From: Prorocentrum cordatum
Lineage: Eukaryota; Sar; Dinophyceae; Prorocentrales; Prorocentraceae
Assembly: GCA_963575745.1 (NCBI GenBank)
Contig: CAUYUJ010020186.1
Span: 20,001-47,500, forward strand
DNA length: 27,500 nt
Direction: 5' to 3'
Of this stretch, positions 1 to 9,288 are shown one piece after another (the stretch's first letter is position 1; every line of letters begins with the position of its first letter). Below the pieces are notes generated by a model. That model made no database searches and was not told where the DNA came from. It worked only from the letters and a program-made list of their open reading frames with translations. The position numbers and the translations under genes are program-made.

Positions 1-400
1 GACGCGAAGGACGGCGCCGAGATCGTAGAGCTCAAGGGCGCCGGCGACGCGAAGGACGGCACCGAGATCGCGGACCTCCAGGGCTCCGGCGACGCGAAGG
101 ACGGCGCCGAGATCGCAGAGCTCAAGGGCGCCGGCGACGCGAAGGACGGCGCCGAGATCGCGGACCTCGAGGGCTCCGGCGACGCGAAGGACGGCACCGA
201 GATCGCGGACCTCGAGGGCTCCGGCGACACGGAGGGCGGCGCCGAGATCGCGGGCATCGAGGGCTCCGGCGACGCGAAGGACTGCACCGAGATCGCAGAC
301 CTCGAGGGCTCCAGCCACACGGAGGGCGGCGCCGAGATCGCGGGCATCGGGGGCTCCGGCGACGCGGAGGACTGCGTCGCGATCGCGGGCCTCGAGGGCC
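1..400 (+). repeat. 45-bp tandem repeat encoding 15-residue units
   Basis: Eight 45-bp units run from 1 to 360, followed by shortened and degenerate units to about 480. In frame 1 they encode DAKDGAEIADLEGSG-like units, with A/T, E/D and K/E substitutions. The unit length is a multiple of three, and most differences keep an acidic, Gly-rich repeat, which fits a translated repeat. The array begins at or before the window edge. Confidence 0.85.
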
Positions 401-2276
401 CCGGCGACGCGGGCGAGATCGCGGGCCTCGAGGGCTCCGGCGGCGGCGCCGAGGTCGCGGGCCTCGACGGCTCTGGCGGCGCAGAGGTCGCGGGCCCGCT
501 GGACTATAGTCGTCGTCGTCGTCCTCCTCCTCCTCCTCCTCCTTCTCCTCGTCCTCCTCCTCCTCCTCCTCCTCCTCGTCCTCCTCCTCCTCCTCCCCTC
601 CCTCCTCCTGCTCCTCCTCCTCATCGTCCGCGTTGTCGTCGCCCTCCTCCTCCTCCTCCTCATCCTCCTCCTCTCCTCCTCCTCCTCGTCCTCCTCCTCC
701 CCTCCCTCCTCCTGCTCCTCCTCCTCATCGTCCGCGTTGTCGTCGCCCTCCTCCTCCTCCTCCTCCTGCCCAGGGGCCTGGCGACGACGACGACGACGTC
801 CAGATCGTCGGCGAAACGGGCGCGCCGGCGGAGCCGCCGCAGGCCGCCCACCCCGCGGTGGTGCTGTTGGCGAGCAGCTTCATACAGGACTTCCCGTACG
901 AGACGTGCGCGTGGTGCGGCGAGGGCTTCTGCGCGAGTGACAAGGTCGTCGTGACTGCGACGAACAACACGCACCTCGAGTGCAGCACCATGATTCACGC
1001 GCAGGACCTCGACGTGATCAACGCCATGTCCGAGCCTGCGACGCCAGAGCGCAGCGATGTCCAGAAGCAGCTGGAGACTGTCGAGTCATCCTCGCGCTAC
1101 TCGGAGACGAGGGGGGGGCGGAGGAGGAGGAGGAGGAGGAGGCCAGACGAATGAGGTTGGGGGGGGGGAGGCCAGAAGGGGGAGGGATGGAGGGGAAGGG
1201 GAGGGGGGCGAGGAGGAGATGGAGGAGGGGGGAATGAGGGAATGGGGTGATGGAGGGAAGGGAGGAGGAGGAGGAGGAGGAGGAGGAGGAGGGGGAGGAG
1301 GAGGAGGAGGAGGAGGAGGAGGAGGAGGAGGGGGAGGAGGAGGAGGAGGAGGGAAGGGGGAAGGGGGAAGGGGGAAGGTGAGGAGGAGGAGGAGGAGGAG
1401 GAGGAGGAGGAGGAGGAGGAGGAGGAGTGCTTCGCAGGAGCTCATGTTCGCCCAGGCCCTGGAGTTCGCTGACACCGTGCCCGCCGCGCGCCCGAACGAC
1501 GACAAACAGGGCGAGGATGAGGAGGGCGGCGGCGCCGCCAAGTCCCAGAGCGGCGGCGGCAAGGCCTCGGCGGCTGCAGTGGCAGCAGCGGGGGCCGCGG
1601 CTGCGGCGGCAGTCCGCTCGTCCGCCGAGGGGCCGGAGGTCGTGGCGGAGGCAGCTGCAGGCGACGGCGGCAAGAGTTCAGAGAAGACGAAACGCCTGCT
1701 GCAGAAGAAAGAGGACCGCATCGGAGAGATCCAGCAGGCGCTGCCTGACTTGCTGAAGTACCGCATGAATCCTCATTGCAACACGTGGACAATCACGAAG
1801 GATAGAAAGGGAATCAATGGGGAGGGGGAAGGAAACGAGGGCGGGGGAAAGGGGTGGGAAGGGGGGGGAGGTAGAGGAGGAGGGGGCAGGGAGGGGGACT
1901 GGACGGGGGGTCCGAGAATCAGAGGGGCCCGAGTCGTTCGGGCCCCCCCCCATCCTCCTCCACCCTCCTCCTCCTCCTCCTCCTCCTCCTCCTCGCCCCT
2001 CATCACCTCCTGGTCCCTTTTGTTTTTGTTGACCCACCCGAGAGTAAAAACAGTGAGCAGGGTAGGCAACGTTGGGGGGCACTGCCTCGGGATCCACCGC
2101 AGGAGGGCTTCGACCAGGCGCGCATCCAGGTGAACGTCGACCCGAGCAAGGGCGCGCACTTTTGGGTGGCAGGCGACGTGACGGACCCGAAGAACAGGTC
2201 GCACCCTTGGATCAAGTGCGGTGGGCTCGTGGCGGCTTGGGAGTCAGCGCAGGCGGCCGCCGGGTGGGGGGAGTGA
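1..2276 (+). CDS. Multi-exon gene of unknown function, 5' end missing; Cys/His-rich and W-rich C-terminal domains
   Basis: I do not recognise a named product. The reading frame is open at base 1. Proposed exons: 1 to 432 or 486 (15-residue repeats with consensus DAKDGAEIADLEGSG); 774 to about 1106; 1438-1800; and 2103-2276, ending at TGA 2274-2276. The second exon starts at CAG 771-773 with a DDDDD run and carries a small zinc-site-like cluster (CAWCGEGFC, then HLEC). The third is Ala-rich and charged, with KKEDRIGEIQQALPDLLKY. The last carries GAHFWVAGDVTDP and HPWIKCGG. Joining 1800 to 2103 keeps the frame (TITK then EGFDQAR) and uses a GA-AG intron. The intervening stretches are pure CCT or GGA triplet sequence and do not look coding. 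The donor of the second intron, near 1106-1112, is unresolved. The gene probably encodes a dinoflagellate-specific protein; its function is unknown. Confidence 0.5.
487..773 (+). repeat. CCT-triplet intron with an internal 104-bp duplication
   Basis: The stretch is almost entirely CCT/CTC triplets between the repeat-coding exon and the DDDDD exon. A block containing CATCGTCCGCGTTGTCGTCG occurs twice, at about 622 and 726, an offset of 104 bp. The 3' end is a pyrimidine tract followed by CAG at 771-773, a good acceptor. The donor may be AG|GT at 486/487 or AG|GG at 432/433. It is interpreted as an intron because all three frames read only low-complexity Pro, Ser or Leu. Confidence 0.55.
1107..1437 (+). 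repeat. GGA-triplet intron
   Basis: This is a purine-only tract, mainly GGA, about 320 bases long and ending at GTGCTTCGCAG. The acceptor AG is at 1436-1437 and the next exon starts GAG CTC ATG. On the opposite strand it reads as poly-Pro or poly-Leu, so the long antisense frame is an artefact of composition. The exact donor is unclear because the tract has AGG at every third base. Confidence 0.55.
1801..2102 (+). other. GA-AG intron with purine then pyrimidine arms
   Basis: The left boundary is ACGAAG|GATAGA and the right is CCGCAG|GAGGGC, so AGGA occurs at both junctions. Removing 1801-2102 preserves the reading frame. The 5' half is G/A-rich, the 3' half is CCT-rich, and between them lies the inverted repeat GGGCCCGA/TTCGGGCCC at about 1927-1947. 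The two halves could therefore pair as a long stem. GA donors are known in dinoflagellates; that this intron is spliced is inferred. Confidence 0.55.
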
Positions 2277-2571
2277 GCTACCTTTGCAAGTTATCTATAT
2301 GCATTTATATAGATGTTGCTTTCAACTTAGATGGAACGCACGTGCTGCCGCCTCGTGTTTTCGGCCGTGCGCCGCTTTCGGCCCATGAGGGCCACGGGGT
2401 TGAAATGCCGCGCGGACGTTCCCTCTGGCGCGGCCGCGCAGTCAGAGCCGCACGTGCACCAGGGGGCCCTTCGGCGGGATTCGCTCAGGGAGAAGCGTCT
2501 CTCGCCTCTCTCTCGAACGTCGGTCGCCTCCTCGCCCGTGCAGTCTTGCGAGCGAGCGGCCCGTCGTGGCC
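2277..2571. other. Intergenic; AT hairpin after gene stop
   Basis: Seventeen bases after the TGA lies a perfect 8-bp inverted repeat, ATCTATAT (2293-2300) and ATATAGAT (2307-2314), with the 6-base loop GCATTT. It is a small AT island in very GC-rich DNA and could be a 3'-end or transcription-related element. The remainder, 2330-2571, shows no convincing gene. Confidence 0.4.
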
Positions 2572-2727
2572 AATGGCCCCATTGAGGCCCTCGGCCCCTG
2601 CGCGGCCCCTTAAGACCCTCGGCCCCTTCGTGGCCCAGTAAGACCCTCGGCCCCTACGCGGGCCCTCGAGCCCCTCGGCCCCTACGCGGCCCCCTAGGAC
2701 CCTCGGCCCCCACGCGGCCCCTCAGGG
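2572..2727. repeat. Minisatellite of about 28 bp
   Basis: About five imperfect copies of a unit containing GACCCTCGGCCCCTACGCGG followed by a CCC-rich tail, differing by small substitutions and single-base length changes. No consistent reading frame is kept, so it is probably non-coding. Confidence 0.7.
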
Positions 2728-3104
2728 ATCAGGAGCAGCAGGAGTCGGGGAAGGTTCAGGATCAGGCGTTAAGAGACCATGCACCCAAGCACCTCCGCAT
2801 TCAATCGTCACCGAACCCCGAACTGGCCGCCGCGCGGAACGACAGGATGAAATCTGGTGCTTGGTATGGCTTGGCGCGGTTCGAACATCATTGCGAGGGT
2901 CGCATGGTATCCTCTGCGAACAGCGGCCCTGGCTCCCTCCTCGAATCCATCCTCGTGCATTTCTGCCCCAGTCCCCTCCCCTACCTCCTCCTATCACCCC
3001 TGTCCTCTCCCGCCCTCCCCCCTCCTCTTGGCATCTCACCGTCAGCCAGCGTTGCATGCTCAGGCGTAACGCTCTTGCGCGTCACTTCGTCAGTGGGTCG
3101 CGCG

Positions 3105-4016
3105 ATGCTCGCTTCGAATGTCCTGCGGCCTATCTTGCTAGCGGCGTGCTGCTTGGGCCCTGCTGGTGAGTGGGATCTGCCCGACCGCACTTTCGATTTC
3201 GTGGAGGTGTTCGCCGGCGAGAAGGCTGTGACACATGGTTTGCGACATCTTGGCTTCCGCGGGATTGCAGTGGATCTCCTGGACAACCCGTTCCACGACA
3301 TTGCAGAGCCCGGCGGTTACCTGATGTGCGTGCGAGCGGTCCTGACCATGAAAGCTGGAGCGTTGTTATTCTTAGCTCCGCCATGCGCTACATGGGTCTG
3401 GATGAGCAGGAACTCCACTGGTCGTTCATCTGACCAGCCGCAGGGCGGCGGGCGAGCAGCAGGCTTGGCGAACATCCTGGTGGCGCGAGTGTGCTACCTC
3501 ATTGCGCTCGCATCTACCCTCGGGGTGCGCGTGGTCGTGGAGCAGCCGTCATCGAGCATGTTATGGGAGTTCCCTATTGTGCAGGCTGTATCTCGCTGGT
3601 TGTCGTTTGAGTTCGTCTCCGCCGACATGGGCGTCTATGGGGCCGCTACGCAGAAAACATTGACGTTCGGCGGCACGCTCCCACGCATCGCTTCGCTCTT
3701 CGCCCGGGCTGGGCCGAGTGACAGGGATCGCTTCAGGCTCGAGGCCGAGTCGAGCGGCCTCGCGTTGCACATCAGCGACGTGGGCGCCGACGGGAAGAGG
3801 AAAACTTATGGCGGTCCTGGTTTGACCGTCAGCGCGGCCTATCCCATCGGTTTCGGCTGCGCCCTCGCACGGATCTTCCACGACTCTTACGGCCCGCCGC
3901 GCGAGGAGGCGCAGGCAGCTTGGAGCAGGCCTGACATGGAGTCCCTGGTCATCAACATCTCTATTGATGCTGGCGAATGCTTCGAAGATTTCAGCGCGTG
4001 GAGGCCATCCGCGTGA
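3105..4016 (+). CDS. DNA C5-methyltransferase-like Rossmann-fold protein, dinoflagellate-expanded family
   Basis: 303 residues from ATG 3105 to TGA. The order of motifs resembles cytosine-C5 methyltransferases: FVEVFAGEKAV at residues 31-41 (SAM-binding motif I-like), LLFLAPPCATWVWMSR at about 87-102 with a Pro-Pro-Cys like the catalytic motif IV, and VVVEQPSSSMLWEFP at about 143-157 in the place of motif VI (usually ENV). The Gly-rich motif I is weak and ENV is replaced by EQP, so activity is uncertain. I recognise closely similar proteins as abundant in dinoflagellates. The frame is open upstream to 2847, but 2940-3060 is pyrimidine-rich like an intron 3' end, so an upstream exon is possible and the start is not certain. 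The short hydrophobic N-terminus after Met could also be a signal segment. Confidence 0.55.
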   Translation: MLASNVLRPILLAACCLGPAGEWDLPDRTFDFVEVFAGEKAVTHGLRHLGFRGIAVDLLDNPFHDIAEPGGYLMCVRAVLTMKAGALLFLAPPCATWVWMSRNSTGRSSDQPQGGGRAAGLANILVARVCYLIALASTLGVRVVVEQPSSSMLWEFPIVQAVSRWLSFEFVSADMGVYGAATQKTLTFGGTLPRIASLFARAGPSDRDRFRLEAESSGLALHISDVGADGKRKTYGGPGLTVSAAYPIGFGCALARIFHDSYGPPREEAQAAWSRPDMESLVINISIDAGECFEDFSAWRPSA

Positions 4017-4980
4017 GGGCCCGATCTGCGCGCGGCTGCCAGGCCGTGCCGCTCGCGCACGCACTCACTTTCTCTTCTCTCTATGTATATATATATATAC
4101 TTTCTCAACGACCCCATCCAATAAAATCCCCGCCCGACCTCCCCGCCCACTCCTGGCTCGCCCTCCTGCCCCCTCCTCCCGCTCCCTCTCCATCCCCCCG
4201 CTCTGACCCGTCGTGCAGCCGACGCAGCGGTGCGCGAGCGTCCTTTCCCGCTGCTGTAGCTCTTGACCTGGTCCTTGACCTGGTCCTCGGCTGGTCCTCG
4301 GGGCGCGCGAGCAAGATAATGACACGGCGCTGATGCGTCGTATTCGTCGTCGTCTGTCTCGTCGTCGTCGTCGTCCTCCTCCTCCTCCTCCCCCTCCTCC
4401 TCCTCCTCCCCCTCCGCCTCCTCCTCCTCCTCCTCCTCCTCCTCCTCCTCGTGCTCCTCGTTCTCCTCCCCCTCCTCCTCCTTCTCCTCCAGCAGGGAGC
4501 GGGAGCTATCATGGGGGATGGAGGGCGAGGGGCGGGGCCCCCGCGACGCCCGCCGCGGCCCCTCCTGCCGATCGACATCAGAGGTGCGCCCCAGCACGCC
4601 GCCAGCGCGCGCGCGGGCTCGCGTCGCCCCTCTGCGCCGCCGCTGCATCCGAGATCCCATCTTGTTTGATTTCAGGTCAGGGTGCTCCAGGGTGGTGGCG
4701 GGGAAAGCCTTTCCACTCCTGTCCCTCCGCATCTTTTCACCCCTTTGCTCAGACGCGGGGGAGTGCGATGGCGCGAGGGGCGGGGGGGGGGGCGAGGGTG
4801 AACTTACCCTGCCAGCACCCTGGGCAGGAGCATCCTAATTCAAACATGTTTAGCTCTAAGTTCAGCCTGGCCATCGGATGAGGTCCGCCCTTCTATATCC
4901 TGTCCTCATCTTTCTGCCATCTTCCGCTCCGAGGCAAGACTGCGGGCTCGTTTTTTCTGATATCCGCATCGCCGAACTCG
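4017..4980. repeat. Intergenic triplet and low-complexity region
   Basis: It contains a (TA)n run at 4085-4099, a short tandem CTTGACCTGGTC at about 4261-4285, CGT triplets at 4340-4375, and a CCT tract at 4376-4492. Open frames here read as poly-Pro on the plus strand or poly-Glu on the minus strand and reflect composition. The antisense frame at 3887-4732 overlaps the end of the methyltransferase-like gene. I see no supported gene. Confidence 0.5.
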
Positions 4981-4990
4981 CCCGAACTAC

Positions 4991-5130
4991 CGGGTAATTT
5001 GTCCCAAATTACTCGGTCGAGTAATTTGTGGTGTGAGAAACCCTGTAAAAAACAACTAAAACTGAATTACTCGTAAATTACTCGCCGAGTAATTTTCGAG
5101 TAATTTGATCAAATTACTCGGCGAGTAATT
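4991..5130. repeat. Cluster of ATTACTCG/CGAGTAAT palindromes
   Basis: An AT-rich island holds about eight half-sites arranged as overlapping palindromes. 5005-5028 has 11-bp arms with a 2-base centre. 5075-5095 has 10-bp arms with a 1-base centre. 5097-5120 is a perfect 24-bp palindrome. 5112-5130 is AATTACTCGGCGAGTAATT. Partial sites lie at 4992 and 5064. The spacing and symmetry resemble multiple sites for a dimeric DNA-binding protein, or hairpins. No coding frame runs through it. Confidence 0.75.
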
Positions 5131-5131
5131 G

Positions 5132-5236
5132 AGCATCGGCTATCCATCAGCACTTGCACATTCACATCGGCAAGCCATCCAGAGCTGTACTTTTGCATCG
5201 GTGAGCTGTGCAAACTGACATCGGCGAGCGATGAGA
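5132..5236. repeat. Degenerate CATCGGC repeat
   Basis: Four copies of a CATCGG(C/T)-rich segment lie near 5133, 5165, 5197 and 5219, each followed by a similar A/G-rich stretch (CTATCCAT, CAAGCCATC, TGAGCTGTG, CGAGCGATG). Spacing is about 22-32 bp. It follows directly on the palindrome cluster and may be part of the same element. Confidence 0.45.
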
Positions 5237-5820
5237 CGGCGCCAGCGATCGATAAGCCTGAGCGCACAACGCCCTGACCCCATGGGATACGAATTATTGC
5301 TGATGCCGCCTGGCATAAACCATTCCTTCCTACCTCTTGTTCTGCTTATGCTCGCTACCGTCTCCGCATTTCGCCCCTTCCCCCTCCTCCCCTCTCCGCT
5401 CCCCCTCCCGCCTGCCCACCGTCATCTCCGCCTCCTCCTCCACTTCCCCCCCATCCCTCATCCTCGACGCCGAGCCTGGGCCGCCCCCGCGCGCGCTGGG
5501 ATAACCGCGCTTCTCGCGGCCTGCAAGCCATATAGGCGCCTGTCTCTGGTGGGCGGCGCAAGGTCGCGAAGATAGACGCGCCTCGCATCGGCGTGTCGGT
5601 AACTTAGCTGGCGCGCCTCGCCGCGGTGCGAGGGGTGAGACGAGGGCGCGAAGGTAATTTAGTTGGTTCATCCGTGCCCCGTTGCATTGCGGGGCGAGCC
5701 TTGAAAGGGCCACGCCCGCTCGCTCCCCTCGCCTCCTGGTCGACGCCGTTTGGGCCTAGACTTACTCCAGGAAGTGCCCGCGACATAGCCTCCGCCAGCA
5801 GCTCGGTCGCGCGGGCGACG
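5237..5820. other. Intergenic, upstream of the four-exon gene
   Basis: It holds a pyrimidine-rich stretch at about 5365-5465 and two related segments, GGTAACTTAGCTGG (near 5598) and GGTAATTTAGTTGG (near 5653). No TATA box was recognised and no SL relic was seen. The frame of the downstream gene is open back to 5626, but the only in-frame ATG is 5821. Confidence 0.4.
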
Positions 5821-8585
5821 ATGCCCTCGCAGACGTTGCTGTTCCAGTATGCGAAGTCGTGGGCACAGGCCGTGAAGCGCGAGGCCGCTGAGAGAGGCGA
5901 CGCGCCGAGTGATGCTGCTGCGGCCCCAGCCGCCAAGAGGTCGAGGCGCGCGGCGAGCGCCCAGCCAGTCACGCCTGCCGCCGCGAGCGGTGGAGGCATC
6001 ATCGCGGCGAAGGCCGAGGCAGCATCGGCAGCGTCGGGTAGTGGAGGCAGCTTCGCTGCGAAGGTCGAGGTCTCCGTCAGGAAGAAAGCAAGAGGCACCC
6101 CGCCAGCCCAAGCCAGCACGGCGAAGGCGCCCAGTCAGCCCAAGCCGCCCCCGGCGACGGCGCCCAGTCAGCAGCGGCCCAGCGTGCCCAAGGCGCCCAG
6201 TCAGCCCAGGCCGCCCGCAGCGAAGGCGCCCAGTCAGCAGCGGCCCAGCGTGCCCAAGGCGCCCAGTCAGCACAATGCGCCCGCAGCGAAGGCGCCCAGT
6301 CAGCCCAAGATACGCGCGGCCAAGGCGCCCAGTCAGCAGCTGCCCAGTGTGCCCAAGGCGCCCAGTCAGCCCAATCCGCCTGTGGCGAAGGCGCCCAGCC
6401 AGCCAGCCGTGGCCAAGGGCAATGGCAAGGGTAAGAAGGGCAATGCCAACGCAGGCGAGGCGGCGCCCCCGCCCGCGCCCCCTGCCAAGGGCAAGGGCAA
6501 GGGTAAGAAGGGCAAGGCCAACGCGGGCCAGGCGGTCGACCCAGCAGCCGAGCAGCCCCCGCCTGCAGTGCCCGCGCCGCCGGCGGGGCGCAAGGCGGCC
6601 GCTGCCGCGCCCGCGCCGAGGCGCAAGGCGGCCGCTGCCGCGCCGCCGCCAGCCGCGGCAGCCGCGTCGCCCTCGCCGCTTGCTGAGCCCATGGCGGAGT
6701 CGGTCCCCGCGGCCGTGAAGTCGCCGCCGCCAACCCAGAGCGCGCCGCGTACCTCGAGGTCGGCGCAGCAGGCGGCCGACGTCGCTGCCGCGGAGGACCC
6801 GCCGATCCTCCTCCTCCTCCTCCTCCTCCTCCTCCTCCTCCTCCTCCTCTTCCTCGTCCTCCGATATCCTTCCTCCTCCTCCTCCTCATCCTCCTCCTCC
6901 TTCTCATCCTCCTCTTCGCTCTCCTCCTCCTCCTCCTCCTCCTGCCCCCTCCCCCTTCTCCTCCTCCTCCTCCTCGTGCTACCCTGCGACCTCCTCCGCC
7001 ACGATGATGATGAAACTGTGCGGGGGGAAAGCTTTGGCGATCCCTCCTCCTCCTCCTCCTCCTCCTCCTTCTCCTCCTCCTCCTCCTCCTCCTCGACCTC
7101 CTCTTCTCGACCCCGACCCCTTGAACTCCTCTGACCCCCCCCCCCCCCCCCCATCGTTCACCCCCCCCCCTCCCTCGACTGAGAGGGGGGAAATCGTTTT
7201 TCGCGGTCCCCGAATCAGGATGCACCTGCGACTCCAGCGCTGAGGGGCCGCCCAGGTGCGCCGCCCATCACTGGGGAGAAGGCTGCGATTGCGCGGCCCG
7301 ACCCCGACGCCGAGACCATCCCGGCGGCCTGCTTTGTCGACGCCCTCGTGGAGGAGGAGGCGGCGGGCGACACCCTCGTGGAGACAGTCGGCGGCGAGTT
7401 CCACGGCGAGTGGCCCGAGGGCGGGCGGGTCGAGGGCGAGCGGCACGCCTCTGACGGCGCACCTGCTGGGGAAGTACCTGAGGGGGCGGCTGCCGAGGAA
7501 GCACCTGCTGAGGAAGCACCTGAGGAAGTACCTGAGGGGGCGGCTGCTGAGGAAGCACCTGCTGCAGGCGCAGATCAATCCGCGTTGCCCCCGTGCGGCG
7601 GCAAGCCCTACGCGGTCCCTGATGACGTCAAGGCTTTGATCCTTGATGCGTTGAGCCCGTCCGACGTCGACGTGGGGATCAGGAACGAGATGTATTCCGC
7701 GATCTCCAGGGTGGTCAATCGCCCAACTGTGGACCCCACGGTCAGCGGCAAGTGGGCGGAGGCGCACTCGCATGCGGACAAGTTCGCTTTCCTGAAGGTC
7801 TGGGTGGAGGACCCGAGCATGGCAAAGTGGGTGGCCTCGGAGTCTCACGTGCGCTCGCAGGGTACCCAGAAGACGGAGAAGATGGTCTGGAAAACGAAAT
7901 TCCAGGTGTACGCGGACCATCACGCGTACCAGTCCGAGCCAGCCATGATCTATTGCGACGCGTTGCTGTCCAAGGCAAAGACGCGCCCCAGTAGCAATCC
8001 AAAACGCAAGAAGGACAAGAACTTCACCGAGTACTATGTCCCAGGGGAGCACTCGACCGCCAAGACGGACGCCGTCTCTCACGAGAGCCGCCTGGACATC
8101 AGTGGCGAGTTGTCCGCCGCTGGCAACCCAAAGGTGGTCGAGGACCTGGCCCGTGGCATGGGCAAGGGCTTGGAGGGCACAGCGCCGCCGCCTCCTACAA
8201 GGCCGAGTGCGAGGCGCAAGGCGCAGCCGAAGCAAGGGGCGCGGAAGACTCCGAAGCCCGACGCCAGCTTCTGCGCCCTCGCCGTGAACAAGTGCATGGC
8301 CGACGTCGCCGAGGCTGGGATCGTGAGCACTGCCCTGGCCAGCTCGAAGGTGCTGCGCCAGCAAATCTCTCCCCCTCCTCTTCCTCCCCCTCCTCCCCCT
8401 CCTCCTCCTCCTCCTCCTCCTCCTCCTCCTTCTCCTCGCCCTGCCTCTCCTGGCCCCTGCGGCGCGCCCAACTCCATGGGGCTAGCTCCTCGGGCATGTA
8501 GACCTTGCACGCCTGCCCCCGGGGAGGAGGGGGGGACTCCTCTTCCTCCTCCTCCTCCCCCTCCCCTCGTCGTCGTCGCGGTCGT

Positions 8586-8617
<32 letters not shown>

Positions 8618-9288
8618 TCGTCATCGTCATCGTCGTCGGTCGTCGTCGATCGTCGTCGAGGGGGGGTCGTCCCCCAGGCAAAGTACAGGGGGGAGGAGGA
8701 GCAGGGGGAGGAGGAGGTGGAGGGGGCCCCAGGTGAAGTACAAGGACACCCTCATCGAGAGCATCACGAAGAACTGCGATGTCGTGTCGGGGGCTGCAGG
8801 CCCCGGCCGATCTTAGCGCCCCCACCCCCCGACCCGCTAGTCCTGACATCGCCCGACCGTGAGAAGGATGAAGGAGGATGGAAGAAGAGGGAGTAGGATG
8901 AAGGAAGAGGATGAGGGGGGGGGGGGGAGGAGGAAGGTCTGAATGCCCTGAGGCAGGGGCGAGGTCGGAGGGGCGATGTCGACGGGGCTGGGTTGCCCTC
9001 GATCGCACAGGCAAGTTCCACGAGCTCCAGGCCTCGGATGGCGCCAAGGCTGTCGCGGAGAGTTACGGCGCGATCAAACAGAGCTTGGCTGAGCTCGGGG
9101 AGGACATCAACGAGGGCCGCAAGTTTCTTGCCGTTGACAAGGGAGTTAAGCCGCCCAACAAGCCATGGGCCACGAACTGGGACGCGGCTGTCGAGGCCAA
9201 GTACCAGGCGCTGACATCGCCGGTGGAGGACGATGAGCCAGCGGCGGGCGAGGGGGGCGGGCCCGACGAGTCTGCGGATCTCGGCTGA
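5821..9288 (+). CDS. Four-exon gene: Lys/Ala/Pro repeat N-terminus plus conserved dinoflagellate domain, function unknown
   Basis: Proposed exons are 5821-6795, 7219-8349, 8733-8799 and 9011-9288. Their summed length is 817 codons including TGA, and phases agree at every junction. The first exon encodes an Ala/Lys/Pro-rich, intrinsically disordered region with about ten KAPSQ repeats and two (A)KGxGKGKKGxANAG blocks, reminiscent of histone H1-type tails. The second starts with an acidic EVPEGAAAEEAP repeat, then a globular-looking domain from about 7590 to 8040 (KPYAVPDDVKALILDALSP; WAEAHSHADKFAFLKVWVED; KTKFQVYADHHAYQSEP). The last exon has an amphipathic helix-like segment (VAESYGAIKQSLAELGEDI) and an acidic tail. 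I recognise the central domain style from dinoflagellate proteins but know no function. The basic N-terminus could bind nucleic acid; that is inference. Confidence 0.6.
6115..6410 (+). repeat. Coding KAPSQ repeat
   Basis: About ten copies of AAGGCGCCCAGTCAG, spaced roughly 30-33 bp, encode KAPSQ(P/Q) separated by RPSVP or PPAA linkers. A higher-order unit of about 63 bp alternates the two linkers. The DNA is more uniform than codon choice would require, which suggests recent expansion or homogenisation. Confidence 0.8.
6796..7218 (+). other. GA-AG intron made of CCT triplets
   Basis: Left junction GCGGAG|GACCCG, right junction AATCAG|GATGCA; AGGA is present at both. Both exons are in frame 1 and phase 0. 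The interior is CCT/CTC tracts at about 6808-7125, then runs of C and a G-rich GAGAGGGGGGAAA segment. The apparent poly-Leu and poly-Ser extension of the upstream frame is therefore probably intronic. Confidence 0.6.
8350..8732 (+). other. GT-AG intron with CCT and GGA arms
   Basis: Left junction TCGAAG|GTGCTG, right junction CCCCAG|GTGAAG; AGGTG occurs at both. Its 5' part is a CCT tract (8370-8440), its middle a GTC tract (about 8567-8660), and its 3' end a GGA tract (8690-8725). The CCT and GGA arms are complementary and could form a stem within the intron RNA. Confidence 0.6.
8800..9010 (+). other. GC-AG intron
   Basis: Left junction GCTGCAG|GCCCCG, right junction GCACAG|GCAAGT; CAGGC occurs at both. 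The split codon G|GC restores Gly between SGAA and KFHELQ. The interior includes an AAGGATGAAGGAGGATG-type purine stretch at about 8870-8935 and a G run. GC donors are common in dinoflagellates. Confidence 0.65.

Noticed and set aside
3887-4732. Antisense acidic frame (poly-Glu/Asp)
   Set aside because: It arises from CCT and CGT tracts on the plus strand and overlaps the methyltransferase-like gene; no conserved segment.
6077-7225. Antisense frame with WAPWA repeats
   Set aside because: It is the reverse reading of the KAPSQ repeat, and the plus frame has better continuity with downstream exons.
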